From positions 1 through 23,447 of IMG/VR virus record IMGVR_UViG_3300035230_000136: 23,447 nt of DNA. One strand, written 5' to 3'. Shown piece by piece: positions 5,694 through 13,273 of this stretch. The stretch comes from a virus. The position numbers and the translations under genes were made by a program. The notes under the pieces were generated by a model. It was not told the DNA's origin, searched no databases, and was given only the letters and a program-made list of their open reading frames with translations. How positions within the stretch are numbered: position 1 is the first letter of the stretch; the number at the start of each line of letters is the position of its first letter.

Positions 5694-6113
5694 TTATCCT
5701 TTCCGCATCAGCATCGCATTATTAGCCGATCTGCTTGGCAATTGTCTGGCATAGGCACTATCTAAAATCTGCGCCGCCGCTTCATTAAAATCACCGATAT
5801 TGACCGCACGAATGGTTTTTTTGAAGCGTTTAAATCGAGTTTTACCCAGATTAAAGCACATATCCATCAAGCATTTTTTCCGGTTATAGCTTAAATCATC
5901 AAACGTCTGGAATATTTCACGCAATTCATCCGCAACAATTTCCAAATCATGCTCAAACATGATATTGGCTTCTTCTTCGGTGATGCCGTTATCTTCAATG
6001 TTTCTGCCATAACCAATCGTCAGCTTTCCGGCAGGACATTCGTAGGGTTTAAGCCGCAACCCCTCGTTGCGTTGGATATATTCCTCAGTAATCATATGGC
6101 ATTCCGGTTTCAT
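5694..6113 (-). CDS. Endolysin, T4-type lysozyme (GH24), 139 aa
   Basis: The catalytic pattern Glu-8aa-Asp/Cys-5aa-Thr is present as E17-x8-C26-x5-T32, inside NEGLRLKPYECPAGKLTIGY, followed by YGRN. The Cys variant of the middle residue is known in this family. The enzyme cleaves the MurNAc-GlcNAc bond of peptidoglycan. No signal peptide or SAR anchor is seen, so it should be a cytoplasmic endolysin that depends on a holin. The start at 6113 makes an ATGA overlap with the lipoprotein gene; a second ATG at 6095 (MITEEYIQ) would give a more typical N-terminus. It is the last gene of the leftward late operon, ending at the attP region. Confidence 0.88.
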   Translation of the reverse strand: MKPECHMITEEYIQRNEGLRLKPYECPAGKLTIGYGRNIEDNGITEEEANIMFEHDLEIVADELREIFQTFDDLSYNRKKCLMDMCFNLGKTRFKRFKKTIRAVNIGDFNEAAAQILDSAYARQLPSRSANNAMLMRKG

Positions 6114-6325
6114 TGCTCAGAGCAGTTAATTTGAATGGAATTTGGTTCAAGTCGACTCGCAACTGCCGTCCGTATCAATTTGCGTTTAGACGCGCTCACA
6201 GAGCAATAACGGTCAACTGCCATAACCGCACCATGTTCAACCATTGCAAGCGTAGAACACGCTGTGAGCAGTGGAATAGCCAACATCACTATTAATGCTA
6301 GGATAAAATATCGTGGAAAACTCAT
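6110..6325 (-). CDS. Small phage lipoprotein, possible spanin-like lysis protein, 71 aa
   Basis: The N-terminus has Arg5, a hydrophobic stretch (7-20) and the lipobox LLTAC with Cys23; Ser24 after it predicts sorting to the outer membrane. The mature part is only 48 residues, with two further cysteines (41 and 68) and a basic helix (SKRKLIRTAVASRL). Position next to the lysozyme and lipidation recall o-spanins (Rz1-type), but it lacks the proline-rich sequence of Rz1 and no clear i-spanin partner is seen. It shares the TAATG junction with the lipase and the ATGA junction with the lysozyme. Confidence 0.7.
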   Translation of the reverse strand: MSFPRYFILALIVMLAIPLLTACSTLAMVEHGAVMAVDRYCSVSASKRKLIRTAVASRLEPNSIQINCSEQ

Positions 6326-7062
6326 TATTCTAACTCCCTTGTTAATCGAACGTAATTGCTAACCGAATGGTCTGCTAATGAATCAATCTTTTTATCTAAA
6401 AACCCCTCAAACATTCCTGACCCGAATTGTTTTAACCGATGCCAGAAACTTGGATTTGTGGTGCAAGTGCCGTCACTGTTGAAGTAGAAAGCGATTCCAG
6501 TGTGTCTATAATTCCAGACTGCCATCGGGTGCCGACAAACAATATCTGAGTTATTTATAAATCGAAAAATGCGCTCCCCATGCTTGAAGTTTAGCACTGC
6601 CGCATAGTCAGAGTTGCCCACTCTTGGTGACCCGAAAGTGTAAAGTTGTGCCGAATAGTCATCGTACCGGGAAAATGCCAAAGTTGCCACCGCCGCTCCT
6701 AGCGAATGTCCGGTGAAGATGACGGTTCTACCCTCCGACAATCTTTCCATATCCTCGCTAATAGCATCCCAAACCATGTCGAGTGACTTTTTAAACCCTC
6801 GATGCACCTTTCCTGCTTCCCCATCGGACTCCACTGGTGTTAGCCTAAATTTCAAGTCGGCTTTAATATCTGAAAAATCGGTGATTTCTGTGCCGCGAAA
6901 AACAAAGATAAGTTCTGTTGCTGTCCAGACGGTATAAAATTGGTTATAAAAAACGGAGTGAAAGTTAAAGCGTCTGTCTGTGTGTAATTTCTGAAACGCT
7001 TTTAGTGGCAAATAAGCACGTTCTGAAAGTTGTGCCATCTCAAAAGCACGATTTTTATCCAT
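6325..7062 (-). CDS. Class 3 lipase (alpha/beta hydrolase), 245 aa
   Basis: A Lipase_3 domain covers most of the protein. The nucleophile elbow GHSLG has Ser120, preceded by VIFTGH; Asp173 in FINNSDIV is the likely acid, and the base is His187 (YRHTGIAFYF) or His232 (ADHSVSNYV). VFRGTE (54-59) and VHRGF (86-90) are family features near the oxyanion side. No signal peptide is visible. ATG at 7062 is chosen over the upstream in-frame start (7104) because GAGG lies 10-13 nt before it and the small upstream gene ends over it. It sits between holin-like proteins and the lysozyme, so membrane (phospho)lipid is a likely substrate. Activity is inferred from family. Confidence 0.85.
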   Translation of the reverse strand: MDKNRAFEMAQLSERAYLPLKAFQKLHTDRRFNFHSVFYNQFYTVWTATELIFVFRGTEITDFSDIKADLKFRLTPVESDGEAGKVHRGFKKSLDMVWDAISEDMERLSEGRTVIFTGHSLGAAVATLAFSRYDDYSAQLYTFGSPRVGNSDYAAVLNFKHGERIFRFINNSDIVCRHPMAVWNYRHTGIAFYFNSDGTCTTNPSFWHRLKQFGSGMFEGFLDKKIDSLADHSVSNYVRLTRELE

Positions 7063-7174
7063 AATAAAATACCTCAAAAATATTTTGTAACACCCAGACT
7101 GCAATAGAACTTCCTAAAATCGCAAGACCGATATAGAAAATCACTTCTACAAAAAACCTCCACCATTCTTTCAA
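7055..7174 (-). CDS. Tiny single-TM protein B, holin-like candidate, 39 aa
   Basis: A TTG start at 7174 opens a frame whose product begins MKEWWRFFVEVIFYIGLAIL and continues GSSIAVWVLQNIFEV, ending in YYG with TAA at 7055-7057. Residues 8-29 are an evident membrane helix, preceded by an aromatic-basic interface (KEWWRF). The TTG overlaps the stop of the small gene before it, and the TAA overlaps the lipase start. No other start is available in this frame. Support is architectural: size, membrane helix and coupled junctions in a lysis cassette. The ribosome site (TTGAG) is weak. Confidence 0.5.
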   Translation of the reverse strand: MKEWWRFFVEVIFYIGLAILGSSIAVWVLQNIFEVFYYG

Positions 7175-7281
7175 CTGAAAATCTCAATCAAAAATAAGTG
7201 CATCACATACCCTAATAAAAACATGGTGTAAGCAATACCTAAAAAAGCTAACAGTATTGGATAGTGATGGGCGAAATACAC
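7171..7281 (-). CDS. Tiny single-TM protein A, holin-like candidate, 36 aa
   Basis: A GTG codon at 7281 directly follows the stop of the XhlA-like gene. The frame encodes MYFAHHYPILLAFLGIAYTM followed by FLLGYVMHLFLIEIFS, hydrophobic over residues 8-35, i.e. one membrane helix, possibly a tight hairpin. The stop TGA (7171-7173) overlaps the TTG start of the next tiny gene. No Shine-Dalgarno is seen, so translation would depend on coupling to the gene upstream. This could be a holin or a holin regulator; I do not recognise a family. Confidence 0.45.
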   Translation of the reverse strand: MYFAHHYPILLAFLGIAYTMFLLGYVMHLFLIEIFS

Positions 7282-7470
7282 TCACAGTTTCAGTGTTTGA
7301 ATAAAACCGATTTCACTTAGAATGAAAAAACCCACAGCACCGTAGCACATAAAAGTAATGCGATTAATCTGCATCAGGATTTGGTCAAATTTTTCTTCTA
7401 GCGCATTAATTCTCCGCTCAAGTTCGGCATCTCTTTTGCCCAATTCTTCACACATCCGCTCATCCATCAT
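7282..7470 (-). CDS. XhlA-like coiled-coil membrane protein, 62 aa
   Basis: ATG at 7470 overlaps the preceding stop (ATGA) and has AGGGATGAA upstream; the frame is open further but this start gives a sensible protein. Residues 5-37 (RMCEELGKRDAELERRINAL, then EEKFDQILMQINR) are a charged coiled coil, and residues 40-60 (FMCYGAVGFFILSEIGFIQT) are one membrane helix. This order (soluble coiled coil, then C-terminal TM) is that of XhlA-type holin-associated proteins. It probably takes part in membrane permeabilisation with the tiny TM proteins downstream. Confidence 0.6.
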   Translation of the reverse strand: MMDERMCEELGKRDAELERRINALEEKFDQILMQINRITFMCYGAVGFFILSEIGFIQTLKL

Positions 7471-7910
7471 TTCATCCCTATGATAAGTTTTAATCCGCCA
7501 AACAGTGACCCTGCAAGGATCAGAAATGCTGCGACCCAAGCAACACAGGTCATAATGAAATCTGTTCGTTCTGCTTTTTGCCGATCTTCATCCCGTTGAG
7601 CCTTGAGCCTTGCTTTCTGTTGTTGTCCTTCGAACCGGAGGAAGTCGTCCCACATGAGATGGCGAGTTCGTATCATTAGTTCTTTAAGTTGTTCTCGCTT
7701 ATTTCGCATAGCTTCTTGAGCCATGAATATTTCTAAATCAGATTCCTGATCCGAACCTTTCTTAGCGAGTTTCGCCTTGTGTTCTATTTCTCTACCGGCA
7801 TCGGAGAACTTAGACAAATGGTCGCCCAGTTCCCAGACCTCCTTACCATTAGACACCGCAGTCCTGATGACTTCAAATGCGGCGTTGGCTATGGCGAGTT
7901 CAGCTAGCAT
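7467..7910 (-). CDS. Phage membrane protein with C-terminal TM helix, 147 aa
   Basis: The N-terminal segment MLAELAIANAAFEVIRTAVS is followed by NGKEVWELGDHLSKF; then comes a long charged helix (about 60-116, rich in Lys, Glu, Gln and Arg) and one membrane helix (117-144: FIMTCVAWVAAFLILAGSLF). Proteins with this beginning and a single C-terminal TM are familiar from marine phage genomes, near tail fibre and lysis genes, but have no firm function to my knowledge. Its start overlaps the previous gene by 11 bases and its stop overlaps the XhlA-like gene. It may belong to the lysis cassette. Confidence 0.65.
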   Translation of the reverse strand: MLAELAIANAAFEVIRTAVSNGKEVWELGDHLSKFSDAGREIEHKAKLAKKGSDQESDLEIFMAQEAMRNKREQLKELMIRTRHLMWDDFLRFEGQQQKARLKAQRDEDRQKAERTDFIMTCVAWVAAFLILAGSLFGGLKLIIGMK

Positions 7911-8226
7911 TCACATCCCATGCTTGCGTACCTTCGTTCCACATATATTTCTGTCCATCGTCTGGCATTGGAGTCGGTGCATCCCATCGGCAAGTATCTT
8001 CGTTCAGTACCCATGACGGGTATTGCTTCGGTGGAATGAAAGCGTCTCTGAGTCTGTCGTATGAGTAACCAATCCCTGCGTAGTTCTTTCTAAAGTTGCC
8101 GTTGTATGATGTTTGTCTATATGTGCTATCTGTTCTAGCACAAAGCGCTAATTCATTATCGGCATCATTGCCGACAGTCACGTTCACAACCACTCCTAAA
8201 TTATCTATTTTTGCAAAATGCGCCAT
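7900..8226 (-). CDS. Tail-fibre-associated structural protein, marine phage type, 108 aa
   Basis: The product starts MAHFAKIDNLGVVVNVTVGN and has the block TSYNGNFRKNYAGIGYSYD followed by RDAFIPPKQYPSWVLNEDTC. This block is characteristic of a small structural protein common in cyanophages and other marine phages, where it lies next to tail fibres. Trp/Asp pairs near the end (CRWDAP, KYMWNE, AWDVN) suggest a small beta domain. A G-rich ribosome site (GGGGGG) stands 9-14 nt before ATG. It follows the large adhesin gene and may cap or decorate the fibre; the exact role is unknown. Confidence 0.7.
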   Translation of the reverse strand: MAHFAKIDNLGVVVNVTVGNDADNELALCARTDSTYRQTSYNGNFRKNYAGIGYSYDRLRDAFIPPKQYPSWVLNEDTCRWDAPTPMPDDGQKYMWNEGTQAWDVNAS

Positions 8227-8238
8227 TCTGTTGCCCCC

Positions 8239-11200
8239 CTAGTTATACGTTACAGTTTCAGAAGTGGACGAAGCTGCCGTTATGACGTGTATAGTGAATC
8301 CCGATACGCTGGTAACGGTTGAATATGTCACCCCAGATGAGAAAGTGGCGGTGTATCTATCTGGTATTTTTAGAATGACAACCCCAGAGCCTCCATTTCC
8401 TGCCGATCCGCCGCCACCACCACCACCAGAGGAACCTCCGCCCGAACCGGTATTGATATCTCCATGAGTGCCGCTATTAGACGTTGAGTTACCACCAAAA
8501 CCACCAACCCCAGAACCGCCAGTGCCTCCACTACCTCCAGTAGCACCCCCACCACCGCCACCAGCGTAGTAAAGCGCCGTTCCAGTTATAGAACTTGATA
8601 CCCCATCACCACCATTACCACCAGAAGATGTACTTCCGTCCGCACCCACACTTCCTGCTCCACCACCCCCACCAGCACCATAAGCAGGTGAATATCCGCT
8701 AGCCACACCGTTGCCACCTGCATGACCTTGACCAGCAGTTCCACTTGCACCACCTGATGTGTTAAATGATTCTCCACCACCACCAGACCCACCAGACGTT
8801 GCGTTTGCAGTTGGTTGACTTTGCGCTCCACCGCCACCGCCACCGATAGTGACAATGGAAGAATAAGTAGAGTTACTGCCCGATCCCCCAGTCGTGTTCA
8901 CAGAACTAGCACCGGAACCCCCAGCACCAATAATCACTGAATAAGTTGTGCTATCGAGAAGAAAAGAAGATGATCCTGTCAAAAGACCCCCAGCACCCCC
9001 ACCACCAGACCCAGTGCTGTTATATGATTTAGCGCCACCACCGCCACCAGCGACTACCAAATAATCTGCCACTGGTGGGGCTGCTTGTATGGCACCCAAA
9101 CCGTCCCCAATATTAGTCCAAAAATTCTCATCCGTAGTAGCATCGGTGCAAACGTATGCTTCACCAGAAGTTGAGTTAATCCAGAAGTGACCTACTGTAA
9201 GGTTTGATGTGATGAGCGGGTCAGTTGTTGCTGTTGTTGAGTCGGTTAAATCTGCGAGTGATGTTGCTCCACCACCCGAACCGGATGCCGCAGCAGTTGG
9301 AGCAGTGATACGTATCCTTGCTGTTGCGTCTGCTCCAGTTCTATTAGTTACCTTGGTTGTTGTACCGGATTCAAACTCAACGCCCCAATCTTCAAATGTG
9401 TCTAGTTCCCAATAAGAAGCAGAGTCCTTGGTGAAGTCGATGGAACTGAATGAACCACCGGCAGTAATATCAACTTTAATCTTAGCCTGTCCTGCACTAG
9501 AGGGTACGGTTAGCACTCCATGATCGGCAGAGAATGCTGTCCATGTTGCACTAGATGGGTCACTAGCTAGATAGTCAAACGAAAACGCTGTAGTAGCATT
9601 AGTTGCATCTAGTGCCGTTTGTGTTAATGAATATACATTGGTTAAAACAATGACATCATCTAGTACTGTTTCACCGGCAGTGGTTAATGAGGGATACGCC
9701 GCGAGAAAACACAGACCATTCATTGTTCTAAAGACACTTCCATCATCTCTAGCGCGAAATTTGTAATAACCGGCGGTTAATAATGGTGATGAAATTAACC
9801 AAGATGAGTGTGTTGCAGGACTTGAGAACACTCCGTCATATAATGCCGTTTCTGGCAATCCAGTATTATCAGTTTCATATATATCCCATTGTTTGTTGCC
9901 AGAATTTAGACTGCCGGATGATATGTCACCATCATGATATGACATCATGAAACAATCTGCAGCGAGATGTACTGAGAAATAATGAGTTGGGGTGGTTACA
10001 TAGTTCGGATCACCACTGATTACATTAGTGTCGTTCATAGAAGTCCACTGATTGTTTTGGCTCACCCCCGTTATAAATGTAGCAGTTATAAGATTGTCGT
10101 TAATTACTAGTTGTTGTGTTATATCCTCTGGCGTTCGTGCGGCAGCAACAAAAACCTTCTTATCAACCGATGCACCGGCAATCTGTTTCTCAATATACAC
10201 AGACCGCATTTCTGCTGTGTCAGCGGTGTGGGTATACGTTTCTGGAACAAGATGGGTGAATAACTTCTCATCATCTATCAGCGTACCAATCGAACTACCA
10301 CTGGATGTACTAGCTGATGCACTAGCAGTCGGAGCAGTGATTCTGAATCGTGCTGTCGCATCTGCACCTGTGTTATTCGTGATCGTTGTCGTGAACTCGT
10401 CGGTGAACTGAACTCCCCAATCGTTATATGTTTCTAGTTGCCAGTGGGTTGATGCTGCGGTAACTGGAATTGGAACTAATGTAGATGGAGGTGTGAAATT
10501 AGATGTATATCGGGCTGACCCTACCGTTATACGGAAATCTTCTACGTTTCCAGTGTAATTATATTGAGCAGAGTATCCAGAACCGATGACTGCATCAGAG
10601 ATAATATAGTTAGTTGGGTCGGAGACTGAATACGCAGAAGTTCCATCAAGATACACTTGTGTCGTTCCGCTCGATCTCACAACTGCAACATGCATCCACT
10701 CATTTAACGTAATGCTACCCGTGACGTTTGAGTAAGACCCTCCACCATACCATGTCCATAAAGAAGTCCTCCAGTTTAAACCAATTGTTGAACCGTAACC
10801 TGTATCAAAGCCACCGGCAGAATCAGATAACTGAAACAAGTTCCAGTTAGTGCTAACGGTTGGGCGAATCCAACATTCAACTGTGAAATCACCAGTACCT
10901 ATGGTCGATATCCCATCGTAAGATACTCGGCTATTACCATCGAATGATAAAGAACTTACACCGAATTTAGTATTAGTCGTGTCGATGCTTACAGTGCCGA
11001 CCTCAGTAGCAGTTTGTTCGAAATCGCTCAAATCAGTTAACGTGTTACATACTAATAACTCAGTTCCGGTTAGGTCTGGTGCAGTAGCCGGAATCTCAAC
11101 AAACTTCTCTATATAAACCGAGCGTAGATCTTCTGAGTCTGACGTATGTGTTAATACAGCAGTTTTATCTGCTACAACTGTTATATCTGTTGCCGCAGTA

Positions 11201-11472
11201 GCAGAAGTCGTTCCGGCAGTACCATCGTTTTCATATGTGTACGCTGTCGAGGTGGAGTGGTTATCCCAGATAACGCCTGCTGTGAGAGTAGTGCCGCCTG
11301 ATGGTGTTGCTGTGCCGCCAGAACCAACGACCTCAACAATCGAGTCATCGGTATGCTTCGTGAACAACTTTCCATCGCTCGTGTTAACGGCTAACTCACC
11401 TACATCGAGGTCAGCCGCAGTCGGTTCCGCCCCGGCAATCGAAGATTTTTTTGTCAGTATTTTGTTAGCCAT
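8239..11472 (-). CDS. Large tail fibre/adhesin with LamG-like domain and glycine-rich tip, 1077 aa
   Basis: Residues 1-47 (MANKILTKKSSIAGAEPTAA, DLDVGELAVNTSDGKLF) are an N-terminal anchor type seen in phage fibres and shared with the gene at 11481. Residues about 138-330 form a concanavalin/LamG-like sandwich (SSLSFDGNSRVSYDG, FTVECWIRP, WMHVAVVR, GNVEDFRI). Beta-rich repeats with a duplicated motif (HWQLETYNDWGVQF ... TARFRITAPTA; YWELDTFEDWGVEF ... TARIRITAPTA) follow. From about 799 to 1034 the chain is very glycine-rich (ADYLVVAGGGGGA to GGSGVVILKI), like polyglycine adhesin tips that determine receptor choice. It probably binds the host surface. Ribosome site AAGGA before ATG. Confidence 0.8.
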   Translation of the reverse strand: MANKILTKKSSIAGAEPTAADLDVGELAVNTSDGKLFTKHTDDSIVEVVGSGGTATPSGGTTLTAGVIWDNHSTSTAYTYENDGTAGTTSATAATDITVVADKTAVLTHTSDSEDLRSVYIEKFVEIPATAPDLTGTELLVCNTLTDLSDFEQTATEVGTVSIDTTNTKFGVSSLSFDGNSRVSYDGISTIGTGDFTVECWIRPTVSTNWNLFQLSDSAGGFDTGYGSTIGLNWRTSLWTWYGGGSYSNVTGSITLNEWMHVAVVRSSGTTQVYLDGTSAYSVSDPTNYIISDAVIGSGYSAQYNYTGNVEDFRITVGSARYTSNFTPPSTLVPIPVTAASTHWQLETYNDWGVQFTDEFTTTITNNTGADATARFRITAPTASASASTSSGSSIGTLIDDEKLFTHLVPETYTHTADTAEMRSVYIEKQIAGASVDKKVFVAAARTPEDITQQLVINDNLITATFITGVSQNNQWTSMNDTNVISGDPNYVTTPTHYFSVHLAADCFMMSYHDGDISSGSLNSGNKQWDIYETDNTGLPETALYDGVFSSPATHSSWLISSPLLTAGYYKFRARDDGSVFRTMNGLCFLAAYPSLTTAGETVLDDVIVLTNVYSLTQTALDATNATTAFSFDYLASDPSSATWTAFSADHGVLTVPSSAGQAKIKVDITAGGSFSSIDFTKDSASYWELDTFEDWGVEFESGTTTKVTNRTGADATARIRITAPTAAASGSGGGATSLADLTDSTTATTDPLITSNLTVGHFWINSTSGEAYVCTDATTDENFWTNIGDGLGAIQAAPPVADYLVVAGGGGGAKSYNSTGSGGGGAGGLLTGSSSFLLDSTTYSVIIGAGGSGASSVNTTGGSGSNSTYSSIVTIGGGGGGAQSQPTANATSGGSGGGGESFNTSGGASGTAGQGHAGGNGVASGYSPAYGAGGGGGAGSVGADGSTSSGGNGGDGVSSSITGTALYYAGGGGGGATGGSGGTGGSGVGGFGGNSTSNSGTHGDINTGSGGGSSGGGGGGGSAGNGGSGVVILKIPDRYTATFSSGVTYSTVTSVSGFTIHVITAASSTSETVTYN

Positions 11473-11480
11473 AATTTTCC

Positions 11481-12479
11481 TTAGAAAGTGCCGCCGTCAA
11501 TGAGCTGGTCTACATTCATTTTCGATGCCAACGCATTTGTCATAGTTGTTGCAAAGTCGCCATCAGAACCTAACGCTGTTGCAAGTTCAGCAAGAGTATC
11601 TAGTGCCGCAGGAGCAGAGTTAACAAGATTTGCTACTGCTGTCGAAACAAATTCAGTGGTGGCGATCTGTGTTGTATTCGTTGATGCCGCAGCCGTTGGT
11701 GCTTTTGGGATGCCAGTAAATTCTGGCGACTCCAGATTAGCACCTCCACTACCGGCAACCACTGCCGCAACTGCCGTACCCACAAATGCTGTGGTCGCAA
11801 TTTTAGTCGTTTCATCTCCAGTAGCCGGTGTTGGTGCAGTCGGTGCGCCGCTAAGTTCAGGACTAGCCAATGGCGCAAAAGCGGCATCCACTTCTGTCTT
11901 GAGATATGAGGTCGTTTTATCTGCTTTCAGCAACAAAGAAGCGTCAACTTCTGATTTCAAATAAGAAGTCGCTTGATCTGCTTTTAGGTCTAACGCAGCA
12001 TCAACTTGCACAGCAGTATAAGTAGTTGCCGCATTAGCTTTTGCATTGACGAATGTGTCTACTTGGGTTTTCGTATAAGTGGTCGATGCTAATGCGCGTA
12101 GGTCAACTGCCGCATCTACTTCGGCTTTTGTGTAAGTTGTGGCTTGATTCGCTTTCAACGCCAATGCCGTATCAACTTGTGTTGCTGTATACGTTGTTGC
12201 TAAATCAGCTTTTAATGCTAAAGCGGTGTTGACTTGTGTTTGTGTAAACACATCAGCAGTATTAGCTTTTAAGTCTAACGCCGTATTAACTTCCGTTTGC
12301 GTAAACACATCAGCGATATTGGCTTTAAGCGTTTGATCTCCACCGATGATCGCCATATTATTATTCGACTCACCAATGAAAAGTTTTTTTGAACTTTCAG
12401 AATAAGCTAACTCACCCTCAACCAATCCGGTTGGTGTATTGGTCGTTAACGAGCGTTTAATTTTAATTACATTTGCCAT
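11481..12479 (-). CDS. Tail fibre protein with eight 19-residue repeats, 332 aa
   Basis: The N-terminal anchor (MANVIKIKRSLTTNTPTGLV, EGELAYSESSKKLFIGES) is related to that of the large adhesin. Residues 51-202 are eight copies of a 19-residue unit such as LKANTADVFTQTQVNTALA, a pattern typical of trimeric fibre shafts. Then come two fibre-2-type units (TTKIATTAFVGTAVAAV, NTTQIATTEFVSTAVANL) and a helical end, with final residues DGGTF. It is probably an elongated trimeric shaft or side fibre. Strong ribosome site AGGAGA before the ATG. Confidence 0.8.
   Translation of the reverse strand: MANVIKIKRSLTTNTPTGLVEGELAYSESSKKLFIGESNNNMAIIGGDQTLKANIADVFTQTEVNTALDLKANTADVFTQTQVNTALALKADLATTYTATQVDTALALKANQATTYTKAEVDAAVDLRALASTTYTKTQVDTFVNAKANAATTYTAVQVDAALDLKADQATSYLKSEVDASLLLKADKTTSYLKTEVDAAFAPLASPELSGAPTAPTPATGDETTKIATTAFVGTAVAAVVAGSGGANLESPEFTGIPKAPTAAASTNTTQIATTEFVSTAVANLVNSAPAALDTLAELATALGSDGDFATTMTNALASKMNVDQLIDGGTF
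11874..12329 (-). repeat. Eight 57-bp coding repeats in the fibre shaft
   Basis: This stretch encodes eight in-frame copies of a 19-residue unit (consensus LKAxxATTYTxxxVDxALx). The copies drift into two families, DVFTQT and TTYTKT/TSYLKT, showing stepwise duplication. Repeat number could change by recombination and alter fibre length. Confidence 0.8.
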
Positions 12480-12490
12480 AATTCTTTCTC

Positions 12491-12733
12491 CTAGAAATAT
12501 CCGCCATTAAGCGACAATGTGTCGGGCGTTTGATTTTGTATTGTGTCAGCATCAAGTCCACTTCCAACACCGTCAACGGTTTTCAGTTTCGTGAGTAGGT
12601 CACTTGCTGTTTCAGTTGTTGCCATGTTTGCGTTCTTGATTCTTTTTGATATGCCATTGTCGTTAATGACAAATTCCATTTCGTCTTTCGGTGTAGTCAG
12701 TTCCGGCAACCCGGAAATCGCGGAATCAGCCAT
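12491..12733 (-). CDS. Small fibre-related protein, 80 aa
   Basis: The first 36 residues (MADSAISGLPELTTPKDEME, FVINDNGISKRIKNANM) align with the start of the 643-aa structural protein at 13273 (L..LP.......ME..V.D.G..K.I..AN), suggesting a common docking module. The end (NQTPDTLSLNGGYF) resembles the DGGTF end of the neighbouring fibre. It may be a short fibre or an adaptor between baseplate and fibre. It overlaps the gene before it by eight bases, with GAGG as ribosome site. Confidence 0.6.
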   Translation of the reverse strand: MADSAISGLPELTTPKDEMEFVINDNGISKRIKNANMATTETASDLLTKLKTVDGVGSGLDADTIQNQTPDTLSLNGGYF

Positions 12734-13046
12734 TCAGACCTCGCTTCTCAGCTTTTAGCTGAAACTCCCATGCCGCATCAATGCCGGATGAATTAACTGT
12801 GATTTGTGCCACATAGACCGTGTTGTGTCTCAATTGCAAATCGCTCTGCAAGTTGAACGCATAATCCCCATCGCTAGTCGCAACATAATTCATTGCCACA
12901 GGAAAAGATTGTCCGGCAACGGCGTTTCCTGATGTGTCACTTAGCGACAGCATCACAGTTGCATCATTCACCACTGCGTTGGTTGCCGCGTTCGTCAACC
13001 CAGAAATCGACACAATATTATCGTTGCCGATGTACAAAGTTTTCAT
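12726..13046 (-). CDS. Small beta-sandwich structural protein, 106 aa
   Basis: The product is beta-rich with a pattern like an immunoglobulin or BppU-type domain: VVNDATVMLSLSDTSGNAVA, then QSFPVAMNYVATSDGDYAF, YVAQITVNSSGI and WEFQLKAEKR. Such one-domain proteins occur among tail appendage genes, as baseplate or fibre adaptors. The start overlaps the preceding stop (ATGA, 13043-13046) and GGAGG precedes it. No specific family is certain. Confidence 0.6.
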   Translation of the reverse strand: MKTLYIGNDNIVSISGLTNAATNAVVNDATVMLSLSDTSGNAVAGQSFPVAMNYVATSDGDYAFNLQSDLQLRHNTVYVAQITVNSSGIDAAWEFQLKAEKRGLNG

Positions 13047-13273
13047 ATTCCTACCTCCAATTTAATTCTGTCTCCAGACTCCAACAACAAATATCCACCA
13101 CTTTCCAACAGCAGAAATGAATCCGGTAACACTGGCAAAACAATTTCGTTCACTGCAATCGTCCCTGACATGCTGACTGCCACATTGAGTGACATATCGA
13201 GCGCAATCTTGCTATCAATACTCGTCTTTTTGAGTGCCGGAGCAACATCAAATTGAGCCGTTGCGTTAGCCAT
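13043..13273 (-). CDS. Small structural protein with LLLESGD motif, 76 aa
   Basis: The sequence ends with the internal repeat DSFLLLESGGYLLLESGDRI, KLEV, a motif common at the end of small phage virion proteins. The first part (ATAQFDVAPALKKTSIDSKI, then ALDMSLNVAVSMSGTIAV) is made of alternating strands. The start shares its A with the previous stop (TAATG) and the stop overlaps the next start. A minor structural or appendage component is likely from context. Confidence 0.55.
   Translation of the reverse strand: MANATAQFDVAPALKKTSIDSKIALDMSLNVAVSMSGTIAVNEIVLPVLPDSFLLLESGGYLLLESGDRIKLEVGI

Noticed and set aside
11488-11964. 158-codon open frame on the plus strand, Val/Ala-rich
   Set aside because: It is antisense to the fibre gene at 11481-12479, whose product is clearly recognisable; the frame reflects its repetitive codon pattern.
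11874-12329. Regular repeats that could suggest a CRISPR array
   Set aside because: The period is 57 bp, in frame, with degenerate copies and no unique spacers; it encodes fibre shaft repeats.
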